Assembly: GCA_019635435.1 (NCBI GenBank)
Contig: JAHBZM010000001.1
Span: 1,550,001 to 1,614,000, forward strand
DNA: 64,000 nt
From: Ramlibacter sp.
GTDB lineage: Bacteria > Pseudomonadota > Gammaproteobacteria > Burkholderiales > Burkholderiaceae_C
Direction of reading: 5' to 3'
Under the pieces are notes generated by a model. That model had not been told where the DNA came from and did not search any database. It saw nothing but the letters and a program-made list of their open reading frames with translations. Within the stretch, counting starts at the first letter, position 1. Each line of letters starts with the position of its first letter. Made by a program: the position numbers and the translations under genes. Shown here one piece after another: positions 15,335 through 24,393 of the stretch.

Positions 15335-16795
15335 ATGCAACGGAGATTTGTGGCGCTGGGCCTGGGCGGGCTGGTCATGGCGGGCCTGCTGGCCTCGTGT
15401 GCGTCGCCACCGGCCGACCACGCGCAGAGCCCGCTGCTCGCGGCCCGCAAGGCCATGGGCGGGGAAGCGGTGCAGACCCTGCGCTACACGGCCAGTGGCA
15501 CCGGTGCCTCGCTGGGGCAAGCCTGGCTGCCCGGCATGGCCTGGCCCCGCACCGAGATCAGCAGCTACACCCGCTTTGTTGACTACGCCCACGCCGCGCT
15601 GCGCGAGGACGTGGTGCGCAGCCGCGCCGAGGCCACCGGGGGCGGGGCCTTGCCGCTGATGGGGCAGGGCGTGCAGCGCACCAGCGGCCTGCTGCGCGGC
15701 CCGTATGCCTGGAATCTGGTGGGCGCCACGGCCGTGGCCGCGCCGGTGGCCCTGGACAGCCGCATCCATGACCTGTGGACCACGCCCCATGGCGTGATCG
15801 AGGCGGCCCTGCGCAACAAGGCCGTGATGCGCAACGAGGCCGGCACGCCGGCGTTTTCATTCAATGTGCCCGGGCAGTTCAGCGCCACCTTCTACCTTGA
15901 CGCGCAGGGGCTGGTGGAGCGCGTGGATTCGGTGCTGCCCAACCCGGTGCTGGGCGACATGCGCAGCACCACGGTCTATTCGGAGTACCGCGATTTTGGC
16001 GGCGTCAGGTTTCCCGGCCGCATCCGCCAGAGCCAGGGCGGCTTTCCGGTGCTGGATCTCATCGTCTCCGACGTCCGGGTCAACCTGCAGGACGAGCTGA
16101 CCGTGCCCGCGGCGGTGCTGGACGCGACCGAGCGCGTGGACGCCCAGAGCGCCGCGCCCGGTGTCTGGTTTCTGGGCGGAGGCTCGCACAACAGTGTGCT
16201 GATCGAGATGAAGGACTACCTGGTCCTGGTGGAAAGCCCCTTGTATGACGGGCGGGCCGAAGCGGTGCTGGCCGAAGTCCGCCGGCTGGCCCCGGGCAAG
16301 GAGCTGCGCTACGTCATCAACTCGCACCACCACTTCGACCATTCGGGCGGCCTGCGCGCCGCGGCGGCGCAGGGGGCGACGCTGATCACCAGCGAGCAGG
16401 CCCGGCTCTGGTTTGAGCGCGTGCTGGCGAACCCCAATGCGATCAAGCCCGATGCGCTCGCGCTTTCGGGCAAGAAGGTGGCGCTGCTGGGCGTGAACGG
16501 CCAGCGCAGCCTCAGCGATGGCGAGCGCACGCTGGACATCTTCATGATCGAGGACAGCGCCCACGCCCAGGGCTTCATGATGGTTCACCTGCCGCGCGAG
16601 CGCCTGCTGATCGAGGCGGACGCCTACACCCCCGGGCCACCGGGCGCGCCACCGCCGGCCGTGCCCAATGCCAACCAGGTCAACCTGGTGCAGAACATCG
16701 AGCGCCTGAACCTGCAGGTCGACCGCCTGCTGCCGCTGCATGGCCGCATGGTGCCGCTGTCGGAGCTGCATGCGGCCATCGGCCGCAGGCCCTGA
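15335..16795 (+). CDS. MBL-fold hydrolase, lipoprotein
   Basis: 486 residues from ATG 15335 with AGGAGG nine bases upstream. The N-terminus is a lipoprotein signal (lipobox LASC near residue 26), so the mature protein is anchored in the envelope. The N-terminal half has no recognised motif; the C-terminal half (about 270-480) is a metallo-beta-lactamase fold with H331-x-H333-x-D335-H336 in SHHHFDHSGG and late HG (LLPLHGR). Two metal ions are expected. The substrate is unknown; sequence does not point to beta-lactams. Confidence 0.88.
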   Translation: MQRRFVALGLGGLVMAGLLASCASPPADHAQSPLLAARKAMGGEAVQTLRYTASGTGASLGQAWLPGMAWPRTEISSYTRFVDYAHAALREDVVRSRAEATGGGALPLMGQGVQRTSGLLRGPYAWNLVGATAVAAPVALDSRIHDLWTTPHGVIEAALRNKAVMRNEAGTPAFSFNVPGQFSATFYLDAQGLVERVDSVLPNPVLGDMRSTTVYSEYRDFGGVRFPGRIRQSQGGFPVLDLIVSDVRVNLQDELTVPAAVLDATERVDAQSAAPGVWFLGGGSHNSVLIEMKDYLVLVESPLYDGRAEAVLAEVRRLAPGKELRYVINSHHHFDHSGGLRAAAAQGATLITSEQARLWFERVLANPNAIKPDALALSGKKVALLGVNGQRSLSDGERTLDIFMIEDSAHAQGFMMVHLPRERLLIEADAYTPGPPGAPPPAVPNANQVNLVQNIERLNLQVDRLLPLHGRMVPLSELHAAIGRRP

Positions 16796-16830
16796 AGCGG
16801 GCGCTGGCGGCTCCAGGGCCGGGGTTCTGA

Positions 16831-16890
16831 GTCAAAAAGGCCTGGAGTCCAGGCAGGGCGGCCACTGTGTGCTACCAAAAGCGTAGCAAA
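16831..16890. repeat. Dispersed element, copy 2
   Basis: CAAAAAGGCCTGGAGTCC, then GGCGGCCACTG and the module GCTACCAAAAGCGTAGC. It has the same order and orientation as the copy at 5081 and again sits between convergent genes. Confidence 0.9.
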
Positions 16891-16897
16891 CGGGCAG

Positions 16898-19800
16898 CTA
16901 CATGTTGCGCCGGTACTGCCCGCCCACCTCAAACAGCGCGTTGGTGATCTGGCCCAGCGAGCACACGCGCACCGCGTCCATCAGCACTTCAAAGACGTTG
17001 TCGTTGGCCATCACGGCCTGCCGCAGCTTGCCGAGCATGGCGGGCGCGCTGTCAGCGTGGCGCGCGTGGAAGTCCTGCAGGCGCCTGAGCTGGCTCTGCT
17101 TCTCGTCGTCGGTGGAGCGGGCCAGTTCCAGCTTGTCCAGCACCGGGTCGCCATGCGGGTTGCGGAAGGTGTTGACGCCCACAATGGGCAGCTCGCCCGT
17201 GTGCTTGAGCATCTCGTAGTGCATGGACTCGTCCTGGATGCGGCCGCGCTGGTAGCCCGTTTCCATGGCGCCCAGCACGCCGCCGCGCTCGGCAATGCGC
17301 TCGAACTCGGCCAGCACCGCTTCTTCGACCAGCTCGGTCAGCTCCTCGATGATGAAGGCGCCCTGTGACGGGTTTTCGTTCCTGGCCAGCCCCCATTCGC
17401 GGTTGATGATCAGCTGGATGGCCATGGCGCGGCGCACCGAGTCCTCGGTGGGCGTGGTGATGGCCTCGTCGAACGCATTGGTGTGCAGGCTGTTGCAGTT
17501 GTCGTAGATCGCGATCAGCGCCTGCAGCGTGGTGCGGATGTCGTTGAACTGGATCTCCTGCGCGTGCAGGCTGCGGCCGCTGGTCTGGATGTGGTACTTG
17601 AGCTTCTGGCTGCGCTCGTTGGCGCCATATTTTTCCTTCATGGCCACGGCCCAGATGCGGCGCGCCACGCGGCCCATCACCGTGTACTCCGGGTCCATGC
17701 CGTTGCTGAAGAAAAAGCTCAGGTTGGGCGCGAAGTCGTCAATGTGCATGCCGCGCGCCAGGTAGGCCTCCACAAAGGTGAAGCCGTTGGACAGCGTGAA
17801 CGCGAGCTGGCTGATCGGGTTGGCGCCGGCTTCGGCGATGTGGTAGCCGCTGATCGACACGCTGTAGAAGTTGCGCACGTTGTGGTGCACGAAGTACTGG
17901 GCGATGTCGCCCATGACCTTGAGGCTGAACTCGGTGGAGAAGATGCAGGTGTTCTGGCCCTGGTCTTCCTTCAGGATGTCGGCCTGCACCGTGCCGCGCA
18001 CATTGGCCAGCACCCATTCACGGATCTTGGCGGCCTCGGTGTCGGTGGGTTCGCGGCCGTTCTCGGCCTTGAACTTGTCCAGGTTCTGGTCGATGGCGGT
18101 GTTCATGAACATGGCCAGAATCGACGGCGCCGGGCCGTTGATGGTCATGCTCACGCTGGTGCTGGGGCTGCACAGGTCAAAGCCGCCGTACAGCACCTTC
18201 ATGTCGTCCAGCGTGGCAATGCTCACGCCGCTGTTGCCGACCTTGCCGTAGATGTCGGGCCGCAGGTCGGGGTCGTTGCCGTACAGCGTGACCGAGTCGA
18301 ACGCGGTGGACAGGCGCTTGGCCGGCATGCCCTCGCTGAGCAGCCGGAAGCGCTTGTTGGTGCGGAACGGGTCGCCTTCGCCCGCGAACATGCGCGTGGG
18401 GTCCTCGCCCTCGCGCTTGAAGGCAAAGGTGCCGGCGGTGTAGGGGTAGCTGCCGGGCACGTTGTCCAGCATCAGCCACTTGAGGATCTCGCCATGGTCC
18501 TCGTACTGCGGCAGGGCGACCTTGCGGATGGTGGTGCCGCTGAGCGATTGGGTGGTGAGCGCGGTGCGGATTTCCTTGTCGCGGATTTTCACCACGTACT
18601 CGTCGCCCGCGTAGGCCTTCTGCATCTCGGGCCACTGGGCCAGCAGCTTTTTCTCGGCGGGGCCGACATGGGCCTCGCGCTGCCGGGCCAGCTCGTCCAG
18701 CGCCTTGACGGCGTTTTCCTTTTGCGGCGCGGCGGCCTGCAGCATGCGCATGGATTCGCGCAGCTGCTGGGTCTCGCGCGCCAGCACGGCCTGCGCGCGC
18801 GCGCGCCGCTTGTAGCCGCGCACGGTGTCGCTGATCTCGGCCAGGTAGCGGGTGCGGGCCGCGGGCACCACCGGAGTCTGGTTGGTGCTGTGGCGCACCG
18901 CGACCTGCGGCAGGCTGCCGTTCTTGAGCGCCAGGCCCAGACCGGCCAGCCGGCCCTTGAGCGCCTGGTACAGCGCGGTCACGCCGTCGTCGTTGAAGCG
19001 CGCGGCCATGGTGCCGAACACCGGCATGGTGTCGGGGCTCTGGCTCCAGGCCTCCTTGTTGCGCTGCACCTGCTTGGACACATCGCGCAGCGCGTCAAGC
19101 GCACCCTTGCGGTCGAACTTGTTGATGGCGATGAACTCGGCAAAGTCCAGCATGTCGATCTTCTCGAGCTGGCTGGCGGCGCCGAACTCGGGTGTCATCA
19201 CATACATGGGCACGTCCACATGCGGCACGATGGCGGCGTCGCCCTGGCCAATGCCCGAGGTTTCCACCACGATCAGGTCAAAGCCCGCCACCTTGCAGCT
19301 GGCGATCACGTCGGGCAGCGCGGCGGAGATCTCGCTGCCAAAGTCGCGCGTGGCCAGCGAGCGCATGTAAACGCGCGGGCCGTTGTTCCACGGGCCGATG
19401 GCGTTCATGCGGATGCGGTCGCCCAGCAGGGCGCCGCCGCTCTTGCGGCGCGACGGGTCGATGGAAATCACGGCCACGCGCAGTGCGTCGCCCTGGTCCA
19501 GCCGCAGGCGGCGGATCAGCTCGTCGGTCAGCGAGGACTTGCCCGCGCCGCCCGTGCCCGTGATGCCCAGCACCGGCACCCGCTGCGATGCGGCCTGCCG
19601 GCGGATGTCGGCAACCAGCGGGGCATCAGCGCTCCCGTTTTCCAGCGCGGTGATGAGCTGGGCCAGCGCGCGCCAGCTCATTTCACCGTGGCCCTGGATG
19701 GCTTCCAGCTTGTGGGGTGCGTAGCCGGTCAGGTCCTTGTCGCAGCGCATCACCATCTCGCCGATCATGCCGGCCAGGCCCATGCGCTGGCCGTCCTCGG

Positions 19801-20191
19801 GGCTGTAGATGCGGGTCACGCCATAGGCCTGCAGCTCGCGGATCTCGGGCGGCACGATCACGCCGCCGCCGCCACCAAACACCTGGATGTGCTCGCCGCC
19901 GCGCGCCTTGAGCAGGTCCACCATGTACTTGAAGTACTCCACATGGCCGCCCTGGTAGCTGCTGATGGCGATGCCCTGGGCGTCTTCCTGCAGGGCGGCC
20001 GTGACCACTTCATCGACGCTGCGGTTGTGGCCCAGGTGGATGACCTCGGCGCCCATGCCCTGCAGGATGCGGCGCATGATGTTGATGGCCGCGTCATGCC
20101 CGTCAAACAGGCTGGCCGCGGTGACAAAGCGCACCTTGTGCGTGGGGCGGTAGTTGGCGAGCGCCTTGAATTCGGCGGACAGATCGGTCAT
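16898..20191 (-). CDS. icmF: Fused isobutyryl-CoA mutase with G-protein chaperone
   Basis: 1097 residues. It has a B12-binding domain (about 18-150, DGHDAAIN near 30), a MeaB-like GTPase with P-loop GITGTGGAGKSS (209-220), and a C-terminal methylmalonyl-CoA-mutase-type catalytic barrel (about 560-1097). This domain order is specific to IcmF, which interconverts isobutyryl-CoA and n-butyryl-CoA with adenosylcobalamin and can also act on isovaleryl/pivalyl-CoA. It would join valine/branched-acid breakdown to butyrate metabolism. A perfect 22-base palindrome (20233-20254) lies 42 bases before the start and is a likely operator. It is transcribed alone, divergent from the persulfide dioxygenase gene. 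Confidence 0.96.
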   Translation of the reverse strand: MTDLSAEFKALANYRPTHKVRFVTAASLFDGHDAAINIMRRILQGMGAEVIHLGHNRSVDEVVTAALQEDAQGIAISSYQGGHVEYFKYMVDLLKARGGEHIQVFGGGGGVIVPPEIRELQAYGVTRIYSPEDGQRMGLAGMIGEMVMRCDKDLTGYAPHKLEAIQGHGEMSWRALAQLITALENGSADAPLVADIRRQAASQRVPVLGITGTGGAGKSSLTDELIRRLRLDQGDALRVAVISIDPSRRKSGGALLGDRIRMNAIGPWNNGPRVYMRSLATRDFGSEISAALPDVIASCKVAGFDLIVVETSGIGQGDAAIVPHVDVPMYVMTPEFGAASQLEKIDMLDFAEFIAINKFDRKGALDALRDVSKQVQRNKEAWSQSPDTMPVFGTMAARFNDDGVTALYQALKGRLAGLGLALKNGSLPQVAVRHSTNQTPVVPAARTRYLAEISDTVRGYKRRARAQAVLARETQQLRESMRMLQAAAPQKENAVKALDELARQREAHVGPAEKKLLAQWPEMQKAYAGDEYVVKIRDKEIRTALTTQSLSGTTIRKVALPQYEDHGEILKWLMLDNVPGSYPYTAGTFAFKREGEDPTRMFAGEGDPFRTNKRFRLLSEGMPAKRLSTAFDSVTLYGNDPDLRPDIYGKVGNSGVSIATLDDMKVLYGGFDLCSPSTSVSMTINGPAPSILAMFMNTAIDQNLDKFKAENGREPTDTEAAKIREWVLANVRGTVQADILKEDQGQNTCIFSTEFSLKVMGDIAQYFVHHNVRNFYSVSISGYHIAEAGANPISQLAFTLSNGFTFVEAYLARGMHIDDFAPNLSFFFSNGMDPEYTVMGRVARRIWAVAMKEKYGANERSQKLKYHIQTSGRSLHAQEIQFNDIRTTLQALIAIYDNCNSLHTNAFDEAITTPTEDSVRRAMAIQLIINREWGLARNENPSQGAFIIEELTELVEEAVLAEFERIAERGGVLGAMETGYQRGRIQDESMHYEMLKHTGELPIVGVNTFRNPHGDPVLDKLELARSTDDEKQSQLRRLQDFHARHADSAPAMLGKLRQAVMANDNVFEVLMDAVRVCSLGQITNALFEVGGQYRRNM

Positions 20192-20232
20192 GGTTCTTGT
20201 CTCCAGCCCCGGCTTGCAGGATGTGGGGTTCG

Positions 20233-20254
20233 TTGACGTTTACGTAAACGTCAA
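20233..20254. promoter_or_regulatory. Perfect 22-base palindromic operator before icmF
   Basis: Two inverted 11-base half sites, TTGACGTTTAC and its exact complement, meet with no spacer. The site lies in the 170-base divergent region, 42 bases from the icmF start. The form resembles operators known for branched-chain-degradation regulators of the LiuR (MerR family) type in proteobacteria; the regulator assignment is inference from memory of that motif. Confidence 0.75.
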
Positions 20255-20361
20255 TCTTAGCGATTTTCTGGCAAATGAAAAGCGCCTTTCAGCGGCGGAA
20301 AATGTCCCCACAATGACATTGACGCCACGCCTACACTGGGCGCGGCCCGCCAGGAGAACTC

Positions 20362-21474
20362 ATGCAACCGATCCAGCTATTCGACCCCGCGTCCAGCACC
20401 TACACCTACGTGCTGCACGACGAGGCCACGCGCGAGGCGCTGATCATCGACCCGGTGGACGAGCAGCTGGAACGCGACCTCGGCGTCCTGCGCCAGCACG
20501 GGCTCAAGCTGGTCTGGACCGTCGAGACCCATGCCCATGCCGACCACATCACCAGCGCCGGCCATCTGGCCGAGCACGCAGGCGCTCGCACGGCCGCGCC
20601 GCAGGGCTGCGGCATCACCACGGCCGCCGTGCAGCTGGCAGACGGCGACGTGCTGCGCTTCGGGCAGGAGCAGATACGGGCGCTGCACACGCCGGGCCAC
20701 ACCTCGGGCAGCATGAGCTTTCTCTGGCGCGACCATGTTTTCACCGGGGACACCCTGCTGATCAACGGCTGCGGCCGCACGGACTTTCAGTCGGGCAGCG
20801 CCCAGGACCTGTACCGCAGCCTCACCGAGGTGCTGTTTGCCCTGCCGGAGGGCACCACGGTCTGGCCCGGCCACGACTACCAGGGCCGCAGCCACACCAC
20901 CATCGGCGCCGAGAAAGCCGGCAATGCCCGTGTGGCCGGCAAGACGCTGGCAGAATTCGAGCAGACCATGAATGATTTGAACCTGCCCAAACCCCGGCGC
21001 CTCGACGAGGCCGTGCCCGCCAACCTCACGTCCGGCCTGCGCCATGACGCGGGCGGCGGCGCGTCGCTGGCCGTGCAGCCGGCCCAGGGCTACGCGGGCG
21101 ATGTGTCGCCCGAGCTGGCCTGCCAATGGTGGCAGGCCGGTGACGCTGTGCTGGTGGATGTGCGCACCGATGCCGAGCGCGAATGGGTCGGCTTTGTGCC
21201 GGGCGCCGTGCCGCTGGCCTGGAAGCAGTGGCCCGGCATGGCGATGAACCCTGATTTCGATGCGGGGCTGAAGGCCGCCGTGCCACCGGGCGGCAAGGCC
21301 TTGCTGCTGTGCCGCAGCGGTGTGCGCTCGATTGCCGCCGCCAAGCGCGCCACCGAGCTGGGCATCGAGGCCTACAACATCCTCGAAGGCTTCGAGGGCG
21401 ACCCGGACAACCATGCGCAGCGCGGCCACAAGGGGGGCTGGCGCTTTCGGGGCCTGCCCTGGCGCCAGGGCTGA
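20362..21474 (+). CDS. Persulfide dioxygenase-rhodanese fusion
   Basis: 370 residues. Domain 1 (about 1-240) is an ETHE1-like MBL-fold with H57-x-H59-x-D61-H62 (THAHADH), HTPGHTSGS and GDTLLINGCGRTDFQ. It oxidises glutathione persulfide to sulfite using iron and oxygen. Domain 2 (about 260-370) is a rhodanese with catalytic Cys317 in LLCRSGVRS. This fusion type (PRF) has been characterised in Burkholderia. It detoxifies sulfide-derived persulfides and passes sulfur to sulfite or thiosulfate. GGAGAA precedes the ATG. Confidence 0.94.
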   Translation: MQPIQLFDPASSTYTYVLHDEATREALIIDPVDEQLERDLGVLRQHGLKLVWTVETHAHADHITSAGHLAEHAGARTAAPQGCGITTAAVQLADGDVLRFGQEQIRALHTPGHTSGSMSFLWRDHVFTGDTLLINGCGRTDFQSGSAQDLYRSLTEVLFALPEGTTVWPGHDYQGRSHTTIGAEKAGNARVAGKTLAEFEQTMNDLNLPKPRRLDEAVPANLTSGLRHDAGGGASLAVQPAQGYAGDVSPELACQWWQAGDAVLVDVRTDAEREWVGFVPGAVPLAWKQWPGMAMNPDFDAGLKAAVPPGGKALLLCRSGVRSIAAAKRATELGIEAYNILEGFEGDPDNHAQRGHKGGWRFRGLPWRQG

Positions 21475-21526
21475 AGCCGCCCGTTCCTTTCCAAACCCCG
21501 TTTCTCACTGAAAGCGATCTTGCCTC

Positions 21527-22756
21527 ATGGCCGTGAACCTGCCTTCTCCCCTTGCCACCGACCTGCATGCCGTGGCGGGCCTGCGCATTGGCGTTGCCGA
21601 GGCCGGCATCCGCAAGGCCAACCGCAAGGACCTGACGGTTGTCCTGATTGACGAGGGCGCCTCGGTGGCGGGCGTGTTCACGCGCAACCGCTTCTGCGCG
21701 GCGCCGGTGCAGGTGTGCCGCGAACATCTTGCGGCGGGCCAGGGCATCCGCGCGATGGTGATCAACACCGGCAACGCCAATGCCGGGACGGGTGACGACG
21801 GGCTGGTGCGCGCGCGCTCCACCTGCATCGCGCTGGCGCGCCACCTGAACCTGTCGCCCGAACAGATCCTGCCGTTTTCCACCGGCGTGATCATGGAGCC
21901 GCTGCCCACGGACCGCATCGAGGCCGGGCTGCCGGCGGCCGTGGCCGATGCCCGCGCCGACCACTGGCTGCGTGCGGCCGAGGGCATCATGACCACCGAC
22001 ACCGTGCCCAAGGCCTTCAGCGCGCAGGTCACGCTCGATGGCGTGCCCGTGACCATCACCGGCATCAGCAAGGGCGCGGGCATGATCCGCCCCAACATGG
22101 CGACCATGCTGGGGTTCATGGCGACCGATGCCGCGGTTGCGCCCGCGCTCATGCAGCAACTGGCCACCGAACTGGCCGAGGGCTCGTTCAACCGCGTCAC
22201 GGTGGATGGCGACACGTCCACCAACGACTCCTTCGTGGTGATCGCCACCGGCAAGGCGGCCAATGCCCCCGTCAGGTCGCTGGACAGCGCGGCGGGCCAG
22301 GCGCTGAAGGCGGCCATGCTCGATGTGGCGCGGCGCCTGGCCCAGGCCATCGTGCGCGACGGCGAGGGCGCCACCAAGTTCATCACCATCCGCGTCGAGG
22401 GCGGCCAGACCGGCGAGGAATGCCGCAAGGTGGCCTACGCCATCGCGCACTCGCCGCTGGTCAAGACGGCCTTCTTCGCCAGCGACCCCAACCTCGGGCG
22501 CATCCTGGCCGCGGTGGGCTATGCCGGCATCGACGATCTGGACCAGACCGGCATCGACCTGTACCTGGACGATGTGCATGTCGCGGTCAAGGGCGGGCGC
22601 AACCCGGCCTACCGCGAGGAAGACGGCCAGCGCGTGATGAAGCAAAGCGAGATCACGGTGCGCGTGAACCTGGGGCGAGGCGGGGCCGTGGACACCGTCT
22701 GGACCTGCGACTTCAGCCACGAGTACGTGACCATCAACGCCGACTACAGGTCATGA
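21527..22756 (+). CDS. argJ: Bifunctional glutamate N-acetyltransferase/ornithine acetyltransferase
   Basis: Transfers acetyl between N-acetylornithine and glutamate in arginine synthesis, and may also make acetylglutamate from acetyl-CoA. 409 residues, the normal ArgJ length. The self-cleavage site lies in RPNMATMLGFMATDA (Thr nucleophile), preceded by GISKGAGMI; the C-terminal TNDSF and VTINADYRS-type ending are typical. It stands as a single plus-strand gene before the AAA+ gene. Confidence 0.97.
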   Translation: MAVNLPSPLATDLHAVAGLRIGVAEAGIRKANRKDLTVVLIDEGASVAGVFTRNRFCAAPVQVCREHLAAGQGIRAMVINTGNANAGTGDDGLVRARSTCIALARHLNLSPEQILPFSTGVIMEPLPTDRIEAGLPAAVADARADHWLRAAEGIMTTDTVPKAFSAQVTLDGVPVTITGISKGAGMIRPNMATMLGFMATDAAVAPALMQQLATELAEGSFNRVTVDGDTSTNDSFVVIATGKAANAPVRSLDSAAGQALKAAMLDVARRLAQAIVRDGEGATKFITIRVEGGQTGEECRKVAYAIAHSPLVKTAFFASDPNLGRILAAVGYAGIDDLDQTGIDLYLDDVHVAVKGGRNPAYREEDGQRVMKQSEITVRVNLGRGGAVDTVWTCDFSHEYVTINADYRS

Positions 22757-22823
22757 CCCACCCCCCAGGCACCTGCGGCGATGCGCCCCCGGGCTTCGCC
22801 CTTTCCCCCTCAAGGACACGCTG

Positions 22824-23690
22824 GTGAACGAGAAGTTTGAGCAACTGATCGCGCGCGCGGGCGAATTGCTGACCCGCATTGAATCCATCCTGCCCCAGCC
22901 CCTGGGCGCGCCCGACTGGACGGCCTCGATTGCCTGGCGCTACCGCAAGCGCTCGTCGGGCCACGGCACGCTGGAGCCGGTGCGCCACGTGGCCGCGATG
23001 CAGCTGTCCGACCTCAAGGAGATCGACGGGCAGAAGGAAAAAATCCAGCGCAACACGTTGCAGTTCGTGCAGGGCAAGCCGGGCAACAATGTGCTGCTCA
23101 CGGGCGCGCGCGGCACCGGCAAGTCGTCGCTGATCAAGGCCTGCCTCAATGAATACGCGCCCCAGGGGCTGCGCCTGATTGAAGTGGACAAGTCTGATCT
23201 GGTGGACCTGCCGGACATCGTGGACGTGGTGTCGGGCCGGCCCGAGAAGTTCATCGTGTTCTGCGACGACCTGAGCTTTGAGGACGGCGAGCCTGGCTAC
23301 AAGGCGCTCAAGTCCATCCTGGACGGCTCGGTGGCGGCGGCCACGCCCAATGTGCTGATCTACGCCACCAGCAACCGGCGCCACCTGCTGCCCGAGTACA
23401 TGAAGGAGAACCTGACCTACCAGCACACCGACGATGGCGAGGTGCATCCGGGCGAGGTGGTGGAGGAAAAAATCTCGCTGTCCGAGCGCTTTGGCCTGTG
23501 GGTGAGCTTCTACCCGTTCAGCCAGGACGAGTACCTGGCCATCGTGGCGCAATGGCTGTCGTCGTTTGGCGTGGATGCCGCGGCCATTGGCGCGGCGCGG
23601 GCCGAGGCCCTGGTCTGGGCGCTGGAGCGTGGCTCGCGCAGCGGCCGGGTGGCCTACCAGTTCGCGCGCGACTACGCGGGGCGGCGGTGA
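22824..23690 (+). CDS. AAA+ ATPase, DUF815 family
   Basis: 288 residues starting at GTG 22824. Walker A is GARGTGKSS (94-102) and Walker B-like FIVFCDDLSFE follows. The family is found next to mutT/zapD/coaE in many betaproteobacteria, but its role is not established. There is no signal peptide. Its stop overlaps the start of the Nudix gene (GTGA), so the two are translationally coupled. Confidence 0.9.
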   Translation: MNEKFEQLIARAGELLTRIESILPQPLGAPDWTASIAWRYRKRSSGHGTLEPVRHVAAMQLSDLKEIDGQKEKIQRNTLQFVQGKPGNNVLLTGARGTGKSSLIKACLNEYAPQGLRLIEVDKSDLVDLPDIVDVVSGRPEKFIVFCDDLSFEDGEPGYKALKSILDGSVAAATPNVLIYATSNRRHLLPEYMKENLTYQHTDDGEVHPGEVVEEKISLSERFGLWVSFYPFSQDEYLAIVAQWLSSFGVDAAAIGAARAEALVWALERGSRSGRVAYQFARDYAGRR

Positions 23691-24190
23691 GCGGCGTGCT
23701 GGTGGCCGATGCCCACCGCCCGCGCGAGGGCGGCGCGGACCGGCCCGAGGTGGATGTGGCCGTGGGCGTGCTGCTGCGGGGCGACGGGGCCTTTTTGCTC
23801 ACCTCGCGGCCCCAGGGCAAGGTCTATGCGGGGTATTGGGAATTCCCGGGCGGCAAGGTCGAACCGGGCGAGACGGTGGTGCAGGCCCTGCGCCGGGAGT
23901 TGCAGGAAGAAATCGGCATCACCATCGACGGTGCACAGCCCTGGCGCGTGGAGCGGGTCGATTACCCCCATGCCCTGGTGCGGCTGAATTTCTGCAAGGT
24001 GACTGGCTGGTCGGGTGAGCTGCAGATGCGTGAGGGCCAGTTGTGCGCGTGGCAGCAGTTGCCGGTGCAGGTGGGCCCGGTGCTGCCGGGCACGGTGCCG
24101 GTGCTGCAGTGGTTCGCGCAGGAGCGGGGATTTGACGGTGCTACACATTCTGTAGCGCCTGAGGGCCGCCCCGCCTGGACTCCAGCCTGA
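23687..24190 (+). CDS. mutT: Nudix hydrolase, MutT-like (8-oxo-dGTP diphosphatase)
   Basis: 167 residues. The Nudix box runs from GGKVEPGET to RRELQEEIGI. The cleaning of 8-oxo-dGTP from the nucleotide pool is the expected role given the FLLTSRPQGKVYAGYWEFPGG context. The start GTG at 23687 overlaps the previous stop by four bases; GTGs at 23696 and 23702 are alternatives. The last 16 codons (ending GRPAWTPA) are encoded by a copy of the dispersed repeat, so the natural C-terminus has probably been replaced or extended. Confidence 0.9.
   Translation: MSGVLVADAHRPREGGADRPEVDVAVGVLLRGDGAFLLTSRPQGKVYAGYWEFPGGKVEPGETVVQALRRELQEEIGITIDGAQPWRVERVDYPHALVRLNFCKVTGWSGELQMREGQLCAWQQLPVQVGPVLPGTVPVLQWFAQERGFDGATHSVAPEGRPAWTPA
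24140..24187. repeat. Dispersed element, copy 3 (inverted), within the mutT 3' end
   Basis: Module GCTACACATTCTGTAGC (24140-24156), then GCCGCCC and GCCTGGACTCCAG. It is the reverse orientation of the copies at 5081 and 16831, and the mutT frame reads through it to the stop codon. Confidence 0.85.
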
Positions 24191-24194
24191 TTGC

Positions 24195-24392
24195 TTACTG
24201 AAGCTTGGGGTCGCCGAAGGGCTGATCCTCGGGCGGCGCTTCGGCGGGCATGCGAAACGATTCGCTGGCCCAGGCCCCCAGGTCGAGGTTCTTGCACCGC
24301 TCGCTGCAGAACGGGCGGTAGGGGTTGGCCGCTGCGTAGAGGCTGTCGCCACCGCAGCCGGGGCAGGGCACCGTTCGCGTCTTCAGGTCCAT
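24195..24392 (-). CDS. yacG: DNA gyrase inhibitor YacG
   Basis: 65 residues with a four-cysteine zinc site: C-P-G-C (10-13) and C-S-E-R-C (29-33). YacG binds GyrB and blocks gyrase. The acidic tail after the zinc knuckle (APPEDQPFGDP) is normal. It follows zapD by one base and belongs to the pilD-coaE-zapD-yacG string. Confidence 0.95.
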   Translation of the reverse strand: MDLKTRTVPCPGCGGDSLYAAANPYRPFCSERCKNLDLGAWASESFRMPAEAPPEDQPFGDPKLQ

Positions 24393-24393
24393 C

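Noticed and set aside
15335..16795. The MBL-fold lipoprotein as an antibiotic resistance beta-lactamase
   Set aside because: It shares only the general metal site; the large unrelated N-terminal half and lipobox do not match known beta-lactamase families.
17483..20236. A 917-codon open frame antisense to icmF
   Set aside because: icmF on the other strand has clear B12, GTPase and mutase motifs; the antisense frame is low-complexity His/Val/Ala/Gly-rich, as expected opposite a GC-rich gene.
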